64,000 nucleotides of DNA from Pseudomonas hormoni (lineage in GTDB: Bacteria; Pseudomonadota; Gammaproteobacteria; Pseudomonadales; Pseudomonadaceae): assembly GCF_018502625.1 (NCBI RefSeq), contig NZ_CP075566.1, forward strand, positions 1,493,001-1,557,000, read 5' to 3'. The translations under genes and the position numbers were made by a program. This document shows, one piece after another, positions 17,111-24,300 of the stretch. Below the pieces are notes generated by a model that was not told the DNA's origin, ran no database searches, and worked only from the letters and a program-made list of their open reading frames with translations. Every line of letters begins with the position of its first letter. Position 1 is the stretch's first letter.

Positions 17111-17876
17111 CGTCTTTCCCCTCGGTGATTTTGGTGTTTTGGGCTGCCGACTTCGTGAGCATCGCCAGCACCTGGTCGAACACGGACTTTTCGACAGCGG
17201 TCGGTGTGCCGTGAATTCCTGCAAACGCTGACTTCGCTTTGTCGCTGCACTTTTCCAGCAGCATCGCGATTTGCGCGGCCTGAGCGGATGTGACTCGCGG
17301 CGTTACCTGTGCGGCCGGGCCGTTGCCGTCGTCGTCTTCGCCAGTGGTGGTGATGTTCAGCAGAAGGCCCGCGGTGTACCGCTTGCCGTAGCTGACGCTG
17401 GAGGCGACTGCCTGTACGCCGTTCTTGCTGCCTGAGGCATCGACCGGCAGAACGATTGATGTAACCTCGCGGTGTCCGGCGCGGTGGCTAAGTACACCTT
17501 CGACTTCGATGCCGCGCTCGTTGCGCGGGGTGCGGAATGTGATGGCAAAACCGTACTTCGCCATCACCGGCTTGATCATTTCGTTGACGTCTTCCCAAAG
17601 CGCGTAGGTGCTCTGGATGCGACCGCTCTTGTCCTTGATGCCGCCGCGCTCGCCGATCACCGGCATCTCTTCCTGCAACTGGGCCAGGGCATCGTCGTAC
17701 TGCTGCTTAGCCTGCTGCGCCTGGAAGCGTTCGTGCATCGCCATCAGGCGTTCCATCTTGTCGATGTCGGCGCCTGGAGACATGGCCACCTGCTGAATGA
17801 TCGACATAATCGTCGCGGATTCGGTTTGTAAGGTCGGCAAGTGCTCGACCTTATCTGTCACTGCAAGATTGCTCAT
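17094..17876 (-). CDS. ERF-family single-strand annealing protein
   Basis: 260 residues from ATG 17876 with GAGGTCGCC before it. The ERF core runs over about residues 55-180: FQAQQAKQQYDDALAQLQEE, KDKSGRIQSTYALWEDVNE, VTSIVLPVDASGSKNGVQA and VSYGKRYTAGLLLNITTTGE. It should coat single-stranded DNA and promote annealing. It is the partner of the YqaJ exonuclease and sits beside ssb, forming a phage recombination module. Confidence 0.92.
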   Translation of the reverse strand: MSNLAVTDKVEHLPTLQTESATIMSIIQQVAMSPGADIDKMERLMAMHERFQAQQAKQQYDDALAQLQEEMPVIGERGGIKDKSGRIQSTYALWEDVNEMIKPVMAKYGFAITFRTPRNERGIEVEGVLSHRAGHREVTSIVLPVDASGSKNGVQAVASSVSYGKRYTAGLLLNITTTGEDDDGNGPAAQVTPRVTSAQAAQIAMLLEKCSDKAKSAFAGIHGTPTAVEKSVFDQVLAMLTKSAAQNTKITEGKDDANHQ

Positions 17877-17883
17877 GGCGACC

Positions 17884-18984
17884 TCAGTATTTGATGGAAA
17901 TTGCAGGGATGAGGCCACTCGCTACCAGCTTCACAGCCAGGCGAGCACAGTCCTCGGTCATGCCGTGCTGCATGAACGCTTCTTTGGCGGCTTTGTAGAT
18001 CGCGCCTTTGTGCGCCTTGTCAGCCTCGCGCAGTCTTTCTTGTCGCAGGATTTCGTCAGCTGCTGCGTCTGCTCGGGCTTTTTCATTCAGGCGGGCCTGC
18101 TCAACGGCTTGTTTCTGGCTTTCCACAGCCGCCAGGCGATCGCGTTCGGCCTTTTGATCGGCTTCGATCTTCTCGCGCTTGGCCTGCTCAGCTCGGCGTT
18201 CGGCGTCTGCCGTCTGTAGCTTCAGATCGTTTTCGCGTTGCTCGGCGGCTGCCTGCTCGTCTCGCACGCGCCGGGCCTCGGCATCACGCTCACGCTGAGC
18301 CCTTTCCTCGGCTTCCCGTGTGGCTCGCTCTGCAGCTTCGCGGGCAATGCGGTCCTCGTTGTCCTTCTTGTCACGCGCCTCTTTCTCTGCGCGCAGCCGG
18401 GCCAGTTCGAGCTGCTCGGCTTCGTATTGCTGGCGTGCGGTAAGAGCAGCGCGCAGAACTCCGAGAGCTTTATCCTTGGCACGGGCTGCCTCTGCTTCGA
18501 ATTCTTCCCAGTCGTCGCCCAGGGCGATTGCTTCAAGCTGAACGAGTCGGTCGGCCAGGTCTTCCGCGGTGATGCCGTCCAAGTCCATCGACTGAAACCG
18601 GATCCGCTCGATTGCTGCGTTGTGCTTGTCGACTCGCGCATCCTCGACCGCCTGCCATTCGTTCAGTGGTCGCCGCACTTCTTCCTGCCAGGCTTCCAGC
18701 GTGTCCCGAACGCGCTTGCGTTCAGCGTCGATTTTCTTCGGGACTTCCTTCAGGTCGGCGACCAGCTTCTTGCCGACGTCATCCAGCGCTGTTTTGGAGC
18801 GAGCGACGGCGTAGGCCATTGAGGCGATTGCGTCACGACCCTTGCGGGTGCTGATGTCCGGAGTGAAGCCGTCGATCTTGCTGCGGATTACCTGGAGCCA
18901 AGGCTCAAGACCCTTATCAGTGCTGTAGACGGCGAGAGCAGTTTCTTGCGGCGGCACTACGGCCAGTTCGGTATTTGCGGACAC
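17884..18984 (-). CDS. Long coiled-coil phage protein (DUF1351-like region)
   Basis: 366 residues. The N-terminal third (about 30-150, DISTRKGRDAIASMAYAVARS, KKIDAERKRVRDTLEAWQEE) is the sort of domain found next to phage recombination genes; the rest (about 175-320) is a very charged Glu/Arg/Ala coiled coil. The last 40 residues (FMQHGMTEDCARLAVKLVA) look folded. It ends 8 bases before the ERF gene. Probably supports recombination or replication; specific role unknown. Confidence 0.75.
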   Translation of the reverse strand: MSANTELAVVPPQETALAVYSTDKGLEPWLQVIRSKIDGFTPDISTRKGRDAIASMAYAVARSKTALDDVGKKLVADLKEVPKKIDAERKRVRDTLEAWQEEVRRPLNEWQAVEDARVDKHNAAIERIRFQSMDLDGITAEDLADRLVQLEAIALGDDWEEFEAEAARAKDKALGVLRAALTARQQYEAEQLELARLRAEKEARDKKDNEDRIAREAAERATREAEERAQRERDAEARRVRDEQAAAEQRENDLKLQTADAERRAEQAKREKIEADQKAERDRLAAVESQKQAVEQARLNEKARADAAADEILRQERLREADKAHKGAIYKAAKEAFMQHGMTEDCARLAVKLVASGLIPAISIKY

Positions 18985-19027
18985 GGGAATTCCTTGCCGC
19001 GATGCACGCAGCGCTTGAAGTAGTTGG

Positions 19028-19147
19028 TTATTGAGTGATCAGGCCGCCGATAGCAGGGGCCAGCAGGACGATGGAGAGGAACAGGAATCCGACTAAGGAT
19101 GATGTCCACCGGATGGCGCGGCGCCGGTACCGCTGAGTAGTGGTCAC
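19028..19147 (-). CDS. 39-residue membrane peptide
   Basis: GTG 19147 overlaps the stop of the upstream gene (GTGA). The peptide starts VTTTQRYRRRAIRWTSSLV and continues with one hydrophobic helix (about residues 19-37). A basic N-terminus before the helix predicts the N-terminal side in the cytoplasm. The coupling argues for translation; function unknown. Confidence 0.55.
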   Translation of the reverse strand: MTTTQRYRRRAIRWTSSLVGFLFLSIVLLAPAIGGLITQ

Positions 19148-19347
19148 CCCGATGACCCCATCATGTCGTCGCCGAAGCACTCGCCGTTGCAGACCTCGCT
19201 GTCGCACTCGCGGCATTGATCAACCGGTTGCAGATCGTAATGACAGTTTTCACCGCCGCAGTGAGGACACTTGGTGCCGGTCATATTGCCAAACGGCCCA
19301 ACCCAATGGATGCCGAGTCTGTTGCACTTGCTGCAAACCATCGTCAT
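19144..19347 (-). CDS. Zinc-ribbon phage protein
   Basis: 67 residues with four cysteine pairs: CSKC (about 5), CPHC (about 27), CREC (about 45) and C-x4-C (CNGEC area, about 53), enough for two zinc sites. The N-terminal MTMVCSKCNRLGIHWVGPFG resembles small phage zinc-ribbon proteins of unknown role. ATGA-type overlap with the upstream gene and GTGA overlap with the next. Confidence 0.7.
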   Translation of the reverse strand: MTMVCSKCNRLGIHWVGPFGNMTGTKCPHCGGENCHYDLQPVDQCRECDSEVCNGECFGDDMMGSSG

Positions 19348-19538
19348 GGCCGAACCCTCACCGCAATTCGTCCGCCCTTCATGGTGGCCGCCAATCGTTG
19401 CGGCAGGCTGGCCACAGCACGTTCGCGCGGCTGACCGATCACTTCGTTAAACGGAAGGCCGAAGCCGAGCATGATCAGCTTCGATTCAATCTCATCGAGC
19501 TGATCGTCGATCAGTGATTTAACTGGTGGAGTGGTCAT
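19344..19538 (-). CDS. Hypothetical small phage protein
   Basis: 64 residues from ATG 19538, overlapping the upstream stop (ATGA). Reads MTTPPVKSLIDDQLDEIESK, then LIMLGFGLPFNEVIGQPRER. No known domain. Part of a run of five coupled tiny genes at the promoter-near end of the leftward operon. Confidence 0.65.
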   Translation of the reverse strand: MTTPPVKSLIDDQLDEIESKLIMLGFGLPFNEVIGQPRERAVASLPQRLAATMKGGRIAVRVRP

Positions 19539-19750
19539 GCCGCTCTTCCTTGCCGGCGCTCGTAAACACGGCGCAGACGTTCGATGTAGTGGGCTTCCTC
19601 TGTGGCGCTGATGACGCTCAGCGTGCGGAAGATCAGAAGAGCGGTATTGGCAGAAGCCTTGACCGCAACAGCGCTGCATTGCGGGTCGACCATGCTTTCG
19701 ATGTAGCCATTGAGCATGCCGACAGCCAGATCGTGATTGGTGGTGCTCAC
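19535..19750 (-). CDS. Hypothetical small phage protein
   Basis: 71 residues from GTG 19750, which overlaps the upstream stop (GTGA). Helical: VSTTNHDLAVGMLNGYIESM, later ATEEAHYIERLRRVYERRQG. Unknown role; same coupled set. Confidence 0.65.
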   Translation of the reverse strand: MSTTNHDLAVGMLNGYIESMVDPQCSAVAVKASANTALLIFRTLSVISATEEAHYIERLRRVYERRQGRAA

Positions 19751-19995
19751 GCTGCGCCTCCTGTTGGCGGGCAAATCATTTCCATCTGCGCCATTGCCAG
19801 GCCGATGCGGCGCTTCAGGCTTTTGCGCTCCTCAATTGCACGGGTCGCACGGTCAGCCAGCGCCTGAGTACGTATCTGCTCGGCAGCTTCGTAGTCGTGG
19901 AATTCGTCAGGCTGAGATTTCTTCTCTCGCCCCCAAGCGTCGTAGCGCCTGTCCCACTCTCGGGCCTGCGCACTATCTGCGTAGCTGGTTGCCAT
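19747..19995 (-). CDS. Hypothetical small phage protein, first of the leftward operon
   Basis: 82 residues from ATG 19995 with GGAGG 7 bases upstream. Charged and helical (SYADSAQAREWDRRYDAWG, RATRAIEERKSLKRRIGL). It is the first clear gene of the leftward operon, 1.6 kb downstream of the candidate PL promoter at 21602-21630. Confidence 0.65.
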   Translation of the reverse strand: MATSYADSAQAREWDRRYDAWGREKKSQPDEFHDYEAAEQIRTQALADRATRAIEERKSLKRRIGLAMAQMEMICPPTGGAA

Positions 19996-20677
19996 GGTGT
20001 CGCCTCCAAGAGCGGCGGTATTGAGTCAACAAAACTCGGCTGCACTCATCCGTTCCGCTGGTTGTCGTTGGGCGCGGAGGGGAGTGCATGCGGGTGGTGT
20101 CGGGGAAGGGTGGGTGCAGATGGCCGGGCGCGAATCCAGCGAGAGCGGACCCTTTCGGGACGACCGCTCGGAGGGGCAACCAGCATTATCTGGCGCCGTA
20201 TTAACCTGCGTTTCTCCAGGGCCGCCGAAGCGTTCAACCCAGCTTTCAACGCCGCATCTGCGTACCGGTCACGTCTCCGGCGCCGAGTTCCACGGCCGTG
20301 CTCAGTTCGCCAGCGCTCGATAACATCCGATTCTGGGATTGATGCAGGTGGGCGGTTATAAGCCGCAGTTTCGTCCGCATCGGGTAAGCCTCTGATCGCT
20401 TTCTCTTGTCGCCCGGTTGCGGCTTCCGGTTGCCACACCGGTTATGTTTGCTCGGGCATACAGAGGACATTGCGCAGAGGCTTACCCGATGCGCTCTCAG
20501 AGAGAGGATCGGGTGGGTAAACCGGATTCGAAGTGACCACCCACTTCCTCAACCATCACCGGTATAGGGCAGTTAACGGCAGGCTGCCGTGGCGCTGGTT
20601 GTTCTGGGTGGTGCTGGGTGGTGCTGGCGTTACGCCGCTGCTAATCTCGGTGCCAGGTGAAGTCAGAGGCAGTAGCC
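19996..20677. other. Region without an assured gene; inverted repeat and CCGGTT motifs
   Basis: A 19-bp perfect inverted repeat, starting CGCATCGGGTAAGCC, lies at 20376-20394 and 20475-20493. The 80 bases between hold several CCGGTT or close variants (20413-20447). A leftward frame 20046-20438 could encode 130 residues but has a GTG start with no ribosome site. The stretch may be leader, operator or origin sequence. Confidence 0.4.
20376..20493. repeat. 19-bp inverted repeat with 80-base spacer
   Basis: CGCATCGGGTAAGCCTCTG at 20376-20394 is the exact complement of 20475-20493. Arms of this length and perfection do not arise by chance in a window of this size. No transposase lies between them. 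Confidence 0.75.
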
Positions 20678-20989
20678 ATGGATCCGAAGAACCTTGCCGT
20701 ATTGATGAAGCTGAAAAACGCTATGGAAATGGCGAGCCCATCTCCAGCCCGAACTCCGTACTTAGAGACCGAACCACCGCAATCGAAAACCGGATGGCTA
20801 GTCAAAAACTGTCGCTTCTGCAAAACAACCAAGTTCAGCTACAGAGCTGACTGGGTAAATCCTCCGATCATGTGCGAGGGCTGCCGAAATGAGCGAAAGA
20901 CTCGCTACAAGCCCGGAGAGGGCGACACGCTCTATTCGAATACCAAGGTCTTCCATGGCGGCTCACCAGGTGGAGGCAGGCACAAATGA
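20678..20989 (+). CDS. Hypothetical zinc-finger protein with a GGSPG tail
   Basis: 103 residues from ATG 20678 (AGAGG 8 bases upstream). Four cysteines in CRFCKTTKFSYRADWV and, after it, CEGC form a plausible zinc site at about residues 55-80. It ends HGGSPGGGRHK, a tail nearly repeated in the next gene (GGSPGSGRRS). Rightward, opposite to the PL transcript, so probably expressed in the lysogen or under separate control. Function unknown. Confidence 0.6.
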   Translation: MDPKNLAVLMKLKNAMEMASPSPARTPYLETEPPQSKTGWLVKNCRFCKTTKFSYRADWVNPPIMCEGCRNERKTRYKPGEGDTLYSNTKVFHGGSPGGGRHK

Positions 20990-21231
20990 CCACGAAGAAT
21001 AATCCTGACGAGACACACCAGCAGCGACTTGAGCGACTCCGAATCAGCCTAGAGAAACTCAAAAAACGTTTTGAAGAGATGCCACCTGGTCGCGGCGCTG
21101 GCATGCCTGCAGAAATCAGGGCGCTTGAGACTCGAATCAAAAGGGAGGAAATGCATATCCTCTCTGGCTATTACGAGCACCAAGGTAGACCAGTTCGCGG
21201 CGGCTCACCCGGCTCTGGCCGCCGCAGTTAG
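20986..21231 (+). CDS. Hypothetical coiled-coil protein with a GGSPG tail
   Basis: 81 residues; ATG overlaps the upstream stop and GGAGG lies 8 bases before it. A charged helical body (QQRLERLRISLEKLKKRF, EIRALETRIKREEMHIL) then RGGSPGSGRRS. The same short tail in two neighbouring but otherwise unrelated proteins suggests a shared recognition or localisation signal. Unknown function. Confidence 0.6.
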   Translation: MTTKNNPDETHQQRLERLRISLEKLKKRFEEMPPGRGAGMPAEIRALETRIKREEMHILSGYYEHQGRPVRGGSPGSGRRS

Positions 21232-21603
21232 TTAGCTTTCCGCAAAGCCCTTCTCAAGGCTTTCTGGAGAGCATCCTGCCCGCTGGTAACGGGCAGGTAA
21301 TCTCTATTCCTTGCATAGGCCAACGGTCGCTTTCCCGTTAGTGTCTTTCGGTGTGCCTGGGGTCATGCCGCCATTAGCCATACACCTACTCACCACCACG
21401 CAGCCTCTCCAGCTACGCCCTCCGAATGAGGTCTCCTATGCCCAGCGCCGACATGAGGTCGAATCGCTGCGTACCGTTGCGCGGTACGTCCGCTGGCTAT
21501 GCATCGGCCAGCTCGGCGTCCATCAAGTTGTTAAAGAGCGGCGGATCTCTCGATCCTTCGCTGCCGGTCCCGATGTGGGGACTGGGTTGCGATGGAGTGG
21601 ACA
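21232..21603 (-). other. PL leader region with two hairpins and tiny frames
   Basis: On the minus strand this is the start of the presumed PL transcript. It contains the hairpins CTGCCCG/CGGGCAG (21277-21297) and AAAGCC/GGGCTTT (21244-21263). Short leftward frames occur, including a 35-residue one starting MSTPSQPSPHIGTGSEGSRD (ATG near 21603) and a 25-residue one starting MANGGMTPGTPKDTNG. No long gene. Paired hairpins in an early leader could serve antitermination, but that is speculation. Confidence 0.4.
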
Positions 21604-21630
21604 TTACCTGTAGGTAACTCATATCGTCAA
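21602..21630 (-). promoter_or_regulatory. Candidate PL promoter
   Basis: On the minus strand, TTGACG (21625-21630) is followed after 16 bases by GGTAAT (21603-21608). It has the same layout as PR: GGGTATTGA, a short AT-rich stretch, then TTACC. Two repressor operators overlap it. It would drive the leftward operon. Confidence 0.6.
21604..21617. promoter_or_regulatory. Repressor operator OL1-type (TTACCTGTAGGTAA)
   Basis: Perfect palindrome TTACC-TGTA-GGTAA overlapping the -10 region of PL. Same half-sites as the operators at 23949 and 23988 next to the repressor gene. Confidence 0.75.
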
Positions 21631-21643
21631 TACCCATAGGTAA
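21630..21643. promoter_or_regulatory. Repressor operator OL2-type (ATACCCATAGGTAA)
   Basis: One mismatch from TTACC-N4-GGTAA, 26 bases from the first OL site and abutting the -35 of PL. Confidence 0.65.
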
Positions 21644-21654
21644 TCTTTTTTCCA

Positions 21655-21686
21655 TTAAAAAACCCGCACGAAGGCGGGCTTTAATT
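21655..21686 (-). terminator. Terminator after the repressor operon
   Basis: A-rich, CCCGC-loop-GCGGG, T-rich: works in both directions. It lies 40 bases beyond the stop of the DUF3037-like gene and separates the lysogeny operon from PL. Confidence 0.7.
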
Positions 21687-21726
21687 TGGGCGGCTATTTT
21701 CTAGCGGCGATTCTCGTTTCGAGTTC

Positions 21727-22602
21727 TCATGCGGCCTTGTCGGACCACCACTCAATGGTTTTGTTGGCAAGCACGTCTGTTGAGCTTGCGGCAAGCACCT
21801 CAACTCCAGAGTTCCTGATGCGATCGATTTGCCTGCTTACGGCATCGCTTAGCTTCTGATACTCGATGGTGTCGAGGCCGCTTTCGTTATCTGGAATCAA
21901 AATGGACATAGCTGTTTTTCTGTCGCTGTTGCTCGACACGACCATCAGGTCTGAGTAGCCCTGGAGGATGTTATTGGATACGACCAAGGGGCTTTTGTAC
22001 CAAGCGGATACGATACTTCCTGCCGCTGAAGCGCTGAGAAGTGGCGTGTCCACATCCATAAAGGCGCCATTTCTCATCTTCAGCCTATAGCGCTCATCCT
22101 TGATAATGGCCGAGGCGGTCATGTGCATTTTCTGCTTCATGATCTGAAAGATGTTTTCACGCAGTTTTGGCGTCGAGGTATAACGAAACCCAGTATTCCG
22201 AGCATTCCCTTTAGGCTTGGCCAGTGTGACCACGTCTTCGAAATACTCATTTACGATGGCTTCAGCAGAAGCCCCGGCAGCAAACAGTTTATTGCCCAGT
22301 CGAATGTTTGGATCGATTTCGTCGGGAAAATCGCCCTTCGTTTTGTATAAGTATTCTTCAATATCAAGGAGATAGTGGGCGAAATCGTTCTGATCAAATC
22401 TTCGATCGTAGAGACACTTCATACGGTCGAACGTGTCGAGCATTCTGACTTCGACCTTTGAGCCGCTTGAGAAGACGACGCCGACGTTGAGAAACTCACC
22501 AGCATCCTGATCTAAACATACGCTTATCGGCTGCCAGTGGCCCTGCACGGGCCTAGCTGATGCCCCCTCAGCTATCCGCTGACGCAGTAGTCCCGCGCTC
22601 AC
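21727..22602 (-). CDS. DUF3037-like partner of the HipA-like kinase
   Basis: 291 residues. The start shows the DUF3037 pattern: HWQPISVCLDQDAGEFLNVG followed by VVFSSGSKVEVRMLDTFDRM. The remainder has long helices and a C-terminal SDLMVVSSNSDRKTAMSIL block. No enzyme motif is evident. DUF3037 genes are often found beside HipA-like kinase genes, and here the start overlaps the kinase stop by 4 bases, so the two are coupled. The function of the partner is unknown; antitoxin, adaptor or substrate are all possible. Confidence 0.7.
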   Translation of the reverse strand: MSAGLLRQRIAEGASARPVQGHWQPISVCLDQDAGEFLNVGVVFSSGSKVEVRMLDTFDRMKCLYDRRFDQNDFAHYLLDIEEYLYKTKGDFPDEIDPNIRLGNKLFAAGASAEAIVNEYFEDVVTLAKPKGNARNTGFRYTSTPKLRENIFQIMKQKMHMTASAIIKDERYRLKMRNGAFMDVDTPLLSASAAGSIVSAWYKSPLVVSNNILQGYSDLMVVSSNSDRKTAMSILIPDNESGLDTIEYQKLSDAVSRQIDRIRNSGVEVLAASSTDVLANKTIEWWSDKAA

Positions 22603-23474
22603 GCCAATAGCTCGACAAATTTGCTGTACTGGACGGGATCAAGGCGCCCCCCTAGGTAGTTGATAACCGTGTCCACGTCAGAGTCCTCCATCATCATCTC
22701 TTTAAGAGTGCTTCGGGCCGCAGAACTGCCATGACTGCGGAATGCAACAGAGAACGTATTGTAGGCTAGGGATCGAGCGCTTTTTATAGGCAACTGCTCG
22801 CTCCACCTAGGAGTATAGGTGTTCAACATCAGTTCAAAAGTGTTTTGACACCTGGAGTCCGTCGATCCAAGAGATCCTGGCTGCCAAGAGGGTAGCCGAA
22901 AGATTCTTCCTTGATCAATCAGCATCATTTTGCCTTTCGCCGCCGCAAGCAGATTTCCGAGGTGCCGATCTGAATTGAGCAGCCACTCGTCAAACGAAAC
23001 GAGAGCTGGAGCGTCAGGGTGCTTGGACAGCTTCTCCGCGATCCTGCGAATGCGCTTCGACTGGAAGTCGTTTGCAGGATCCCCTATTAGGCGCTCAACC
23101 AGGTTCGGATAGATCATGTCCTGGCTGAACCAAGCCAGGAATGAGTCTTGCGCATGGCCGTGGGTGACTTCGTCCAGCTTGGATAGAACGCTATCTGGAA
23201 TCATGCCGCGCTCTAGCACGATCACGCCGGCATTGTCTGGCATGCTCATGCCGCATGCCTTTCCTAGAACGTGGCCCAACGCTTCACTTGTGATTTCACG
23301 GTTGAGGAAATGCGAGCCGTCGGCATTCCTGTAATAGTCCGGCATCGGCTTCACATAGCACCGAATTGACTCGTCGTTTACAGAAATTTTTGCTCTAAAG
23401 ATTGGATTTAGACCGACATTTTTTGGCGCACTGATCTGTCCACCAAAAAAACTACTGTTCAGTACCGGAATCAT
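22599..23474 (-). CDS. HipA-like kinase (HipA_2 type)
   Basis: 291 residues. Kinase signatures: Lys42 in CYVKPMP (nucleotide anchor), Glu60 in NREITSEALG, catalytic loop NSDRHLGNLL (Asp169, His171, Asn174) and Mg-binding Asp187 in MLIDQG. HipA kinases phosphorylate host proteins such as glutamyl-tRNA synthetase and slow growth; the target here is unknown. The gene overlaps the repressor gene end by 23 bases and the DUF3037-like gene start by 4, so it is expressed in the lysogen, the place taken by rexAB in lambda. A role in excluding other phages is inferred. Confidence 0.8.
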   Translation of the reverse strand: MIPVLNSSFFGGQISAPKNVGLNPIFRAKISVNDESIRCYVKPMPDYYRNADGSHFLNREITSEALGHVLGKACGMSMPDNAGVIVLERGMIPDSVLSKLDEVTHGHAQDSFLAWFSQDMIYPNLVERLIGDPANDFQSKRIRRIAEKLSKHPDAPALVSFDEWLLNSDRHLGNLLAAAKGKMMLIDQGRIFRLPSWQPGSLGSTDSRCQNTFELMLNTYTPRWSEQLPIKSARSLAYNTFSVAFRSHGSSAARSTLKEMMMEDSDVDTVINYLGGRLDPVQYSKFVELLA

Positions 23475-23928
23475 TAATTTTCAACCTGTCCCTAAGTCGT
23501 GAATTGCTATTTCCGGAAGCAGCTGGAGTGCTGCCTGCAATTTTTGCAGCGATGCGCTCCAGCAGCACCATGTCCTCTTCCGTCAGTCGTCCGGATTCCG
23601 CGGCTGCGACGATTTTTGCAAGCGCAGACTGAGATCTCGGAGAGGCAACTAGATCCAGCGCCTTGGCCTTAGCCACCACCGCCCTATCGCCAGATTTTTT
23701 CAATGGTACGTCCATCGAGTAACGATCCAGCCCGAGAACCGTTTCGATATGTCGCGCGAAATCTTCGCCGATTTTCTTTCGATTTTCGGGTGCGATAGTC
23801 AGCGACAGACAGCGAGCGATATAGCTGGGACTTTTGCCGAGCTCATCCGCAATGCGCGCCTTTGTTCCGCCAAATCTGTCGTTCATCAGCGTCTGAAGAT
23901 TGGCTCTTCGAATTTCTGAAATATCCAT
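23452..23928 (-). CDS. CI-like prophage repressor without peptidase domain
   Basis: 158 residues from ATG 23928; longer frames would run through the operators, so this start is preferred. N-terminal HTH: TLMNDRFGGTKARIADELGK followed by SPSYIARCLS. The rest is a charged, mostly helical tail (SALAKIVAAAESGRLTEED, VLLERIAAKIAG) that can dimerise. There is no LexA/S24 Ser-Lys peptidase domain, so RecA-stimulated cleavage is not expected. It is divergent from the Cro/YdaS-like gene and starts 21 bases from the nearest operator. Confidence 0.82.
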   Translation of the reverse strand: MDISEIRRANLQTLMNDRFGGTKARIADELGKSPSYIARCLSLTIAPENRKKIGEDFARHIETVLGLDRYSMDVPLKKSGDRAVVAKAKALDLVASPRSQSALAKIVAAAESGRLTEEDMVLLERIAAKIAGSTPAASGNSNSRLRDRLKINDSGTEQ

Positions 23929-23948
23929 TTGCGGATCATCGCCACCTG

Positions 23949-23962
23949 TTACCGAAAGGTAA
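23949..23962. promoter_or_regulatory. Repressor operator OR3-type (TTACCGAAAGGTAA)
   Basis: Perfect TTACC-N4-GGTAA palindrome nearest the repressor start. Confidence 0.75.
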
Positions 23963-23963
23963 A

Positions 23964-23977
23964 TTCCCCGTGGGTAT
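23964..23977. promoter_or_regulatory. Repressor operator OR2-type, weak
   Basis: TTCCCCGTGGGTAT keeps CC-N4-GG and most of the half-sites. It abuts the -35 of PR. Confidence 0.5.
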
Positions 23978-24005
23978 TGATTTGTGATTACCTGAGGGTA
24001 ATAAT
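23977..24005 (+). promoter_or_regulatory. Candidate PR promoter
   Basis: TTGATT (23977-23982), 17 bases, AATAAT (24000-24005): four and five of six matches to the sigma-70 hexamers. The Cro/YdaS-like ATG is 25 bases downstream with AAAGGAGG between. Operators lie on both elements. Confidence 0.75.
23988..24001. promoter_or_regulatory. Repressor operator OR1-type (TTACCTGAGGGTAA)
   Basis: Matches TTACC-N4-GGTAA and covers the spacer and first bases of the PR -10, so binding would block PR. Confidence 0.75.
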
Positions 24006-24029
24006 CGAGCTTCTTAAAGGAGGCCCGAA

Positions 24030-24260
24030 ATGCGGACCAAAAACCCTTACCTGCTGAGCTGGCTGAAAACGGCGACAGATATTGAGGTGGCTGCGACCGG
24101 GACAAGTCGTGCGTATCTGCGACTCATCGCCTACGGACATAAGACGGCGTCCGCCGAAATCGCAGCTCGAACAGAGCTGGCAACCAGGGGCGCTGTAACC
24201 CGAAAGGCTCTGCGCCCAGAAGACTGGAGCCGAATCTGGCCGGAGCTTTCTGCCGCCTAA
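24030..24260 (+). CDS. Cro/YdaS-like transcriptional regulator
   Basis: 76 residues with AAAGGAGG before ATG 24030. Pattern of the YdaS family: NPYLLSWLKTATDIEVAATG, TSRAYLRLIAYGHKTASAEI and RGAVTRKALRPEDWSRIWPE. YdaS proteins occupy the Cro position in many lambdoid prophages and bind operators. First gene of the rightward operon from PR, divergent from the repressor. Confidence 0.85.
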   Translation: MRTKNPYLLSWLKTATDIEVAATGTSRAYLRLIAYGHKTASAEIAARTELATRGAVTRKALRPEDWSRIWPELSAA

Positions 24261-24300
24261 TTCTCACTTACAAAAAAGACCGAAAGCGGAAGTGAACCCC

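Noticed and set aside
20046..20438. 130-residue leftward frame upstream of the operon
   Set aside because: GTG start without a ribosome site and very Arg/Pro-rich composition; kept only as a possibility in the region note.
21311..21617. Rightward frames of 100 and 59-63 residues
   Set aside because: They end in or near the OL operators and conflict with the PL leader; a GAGG site before 21438 is the only support.
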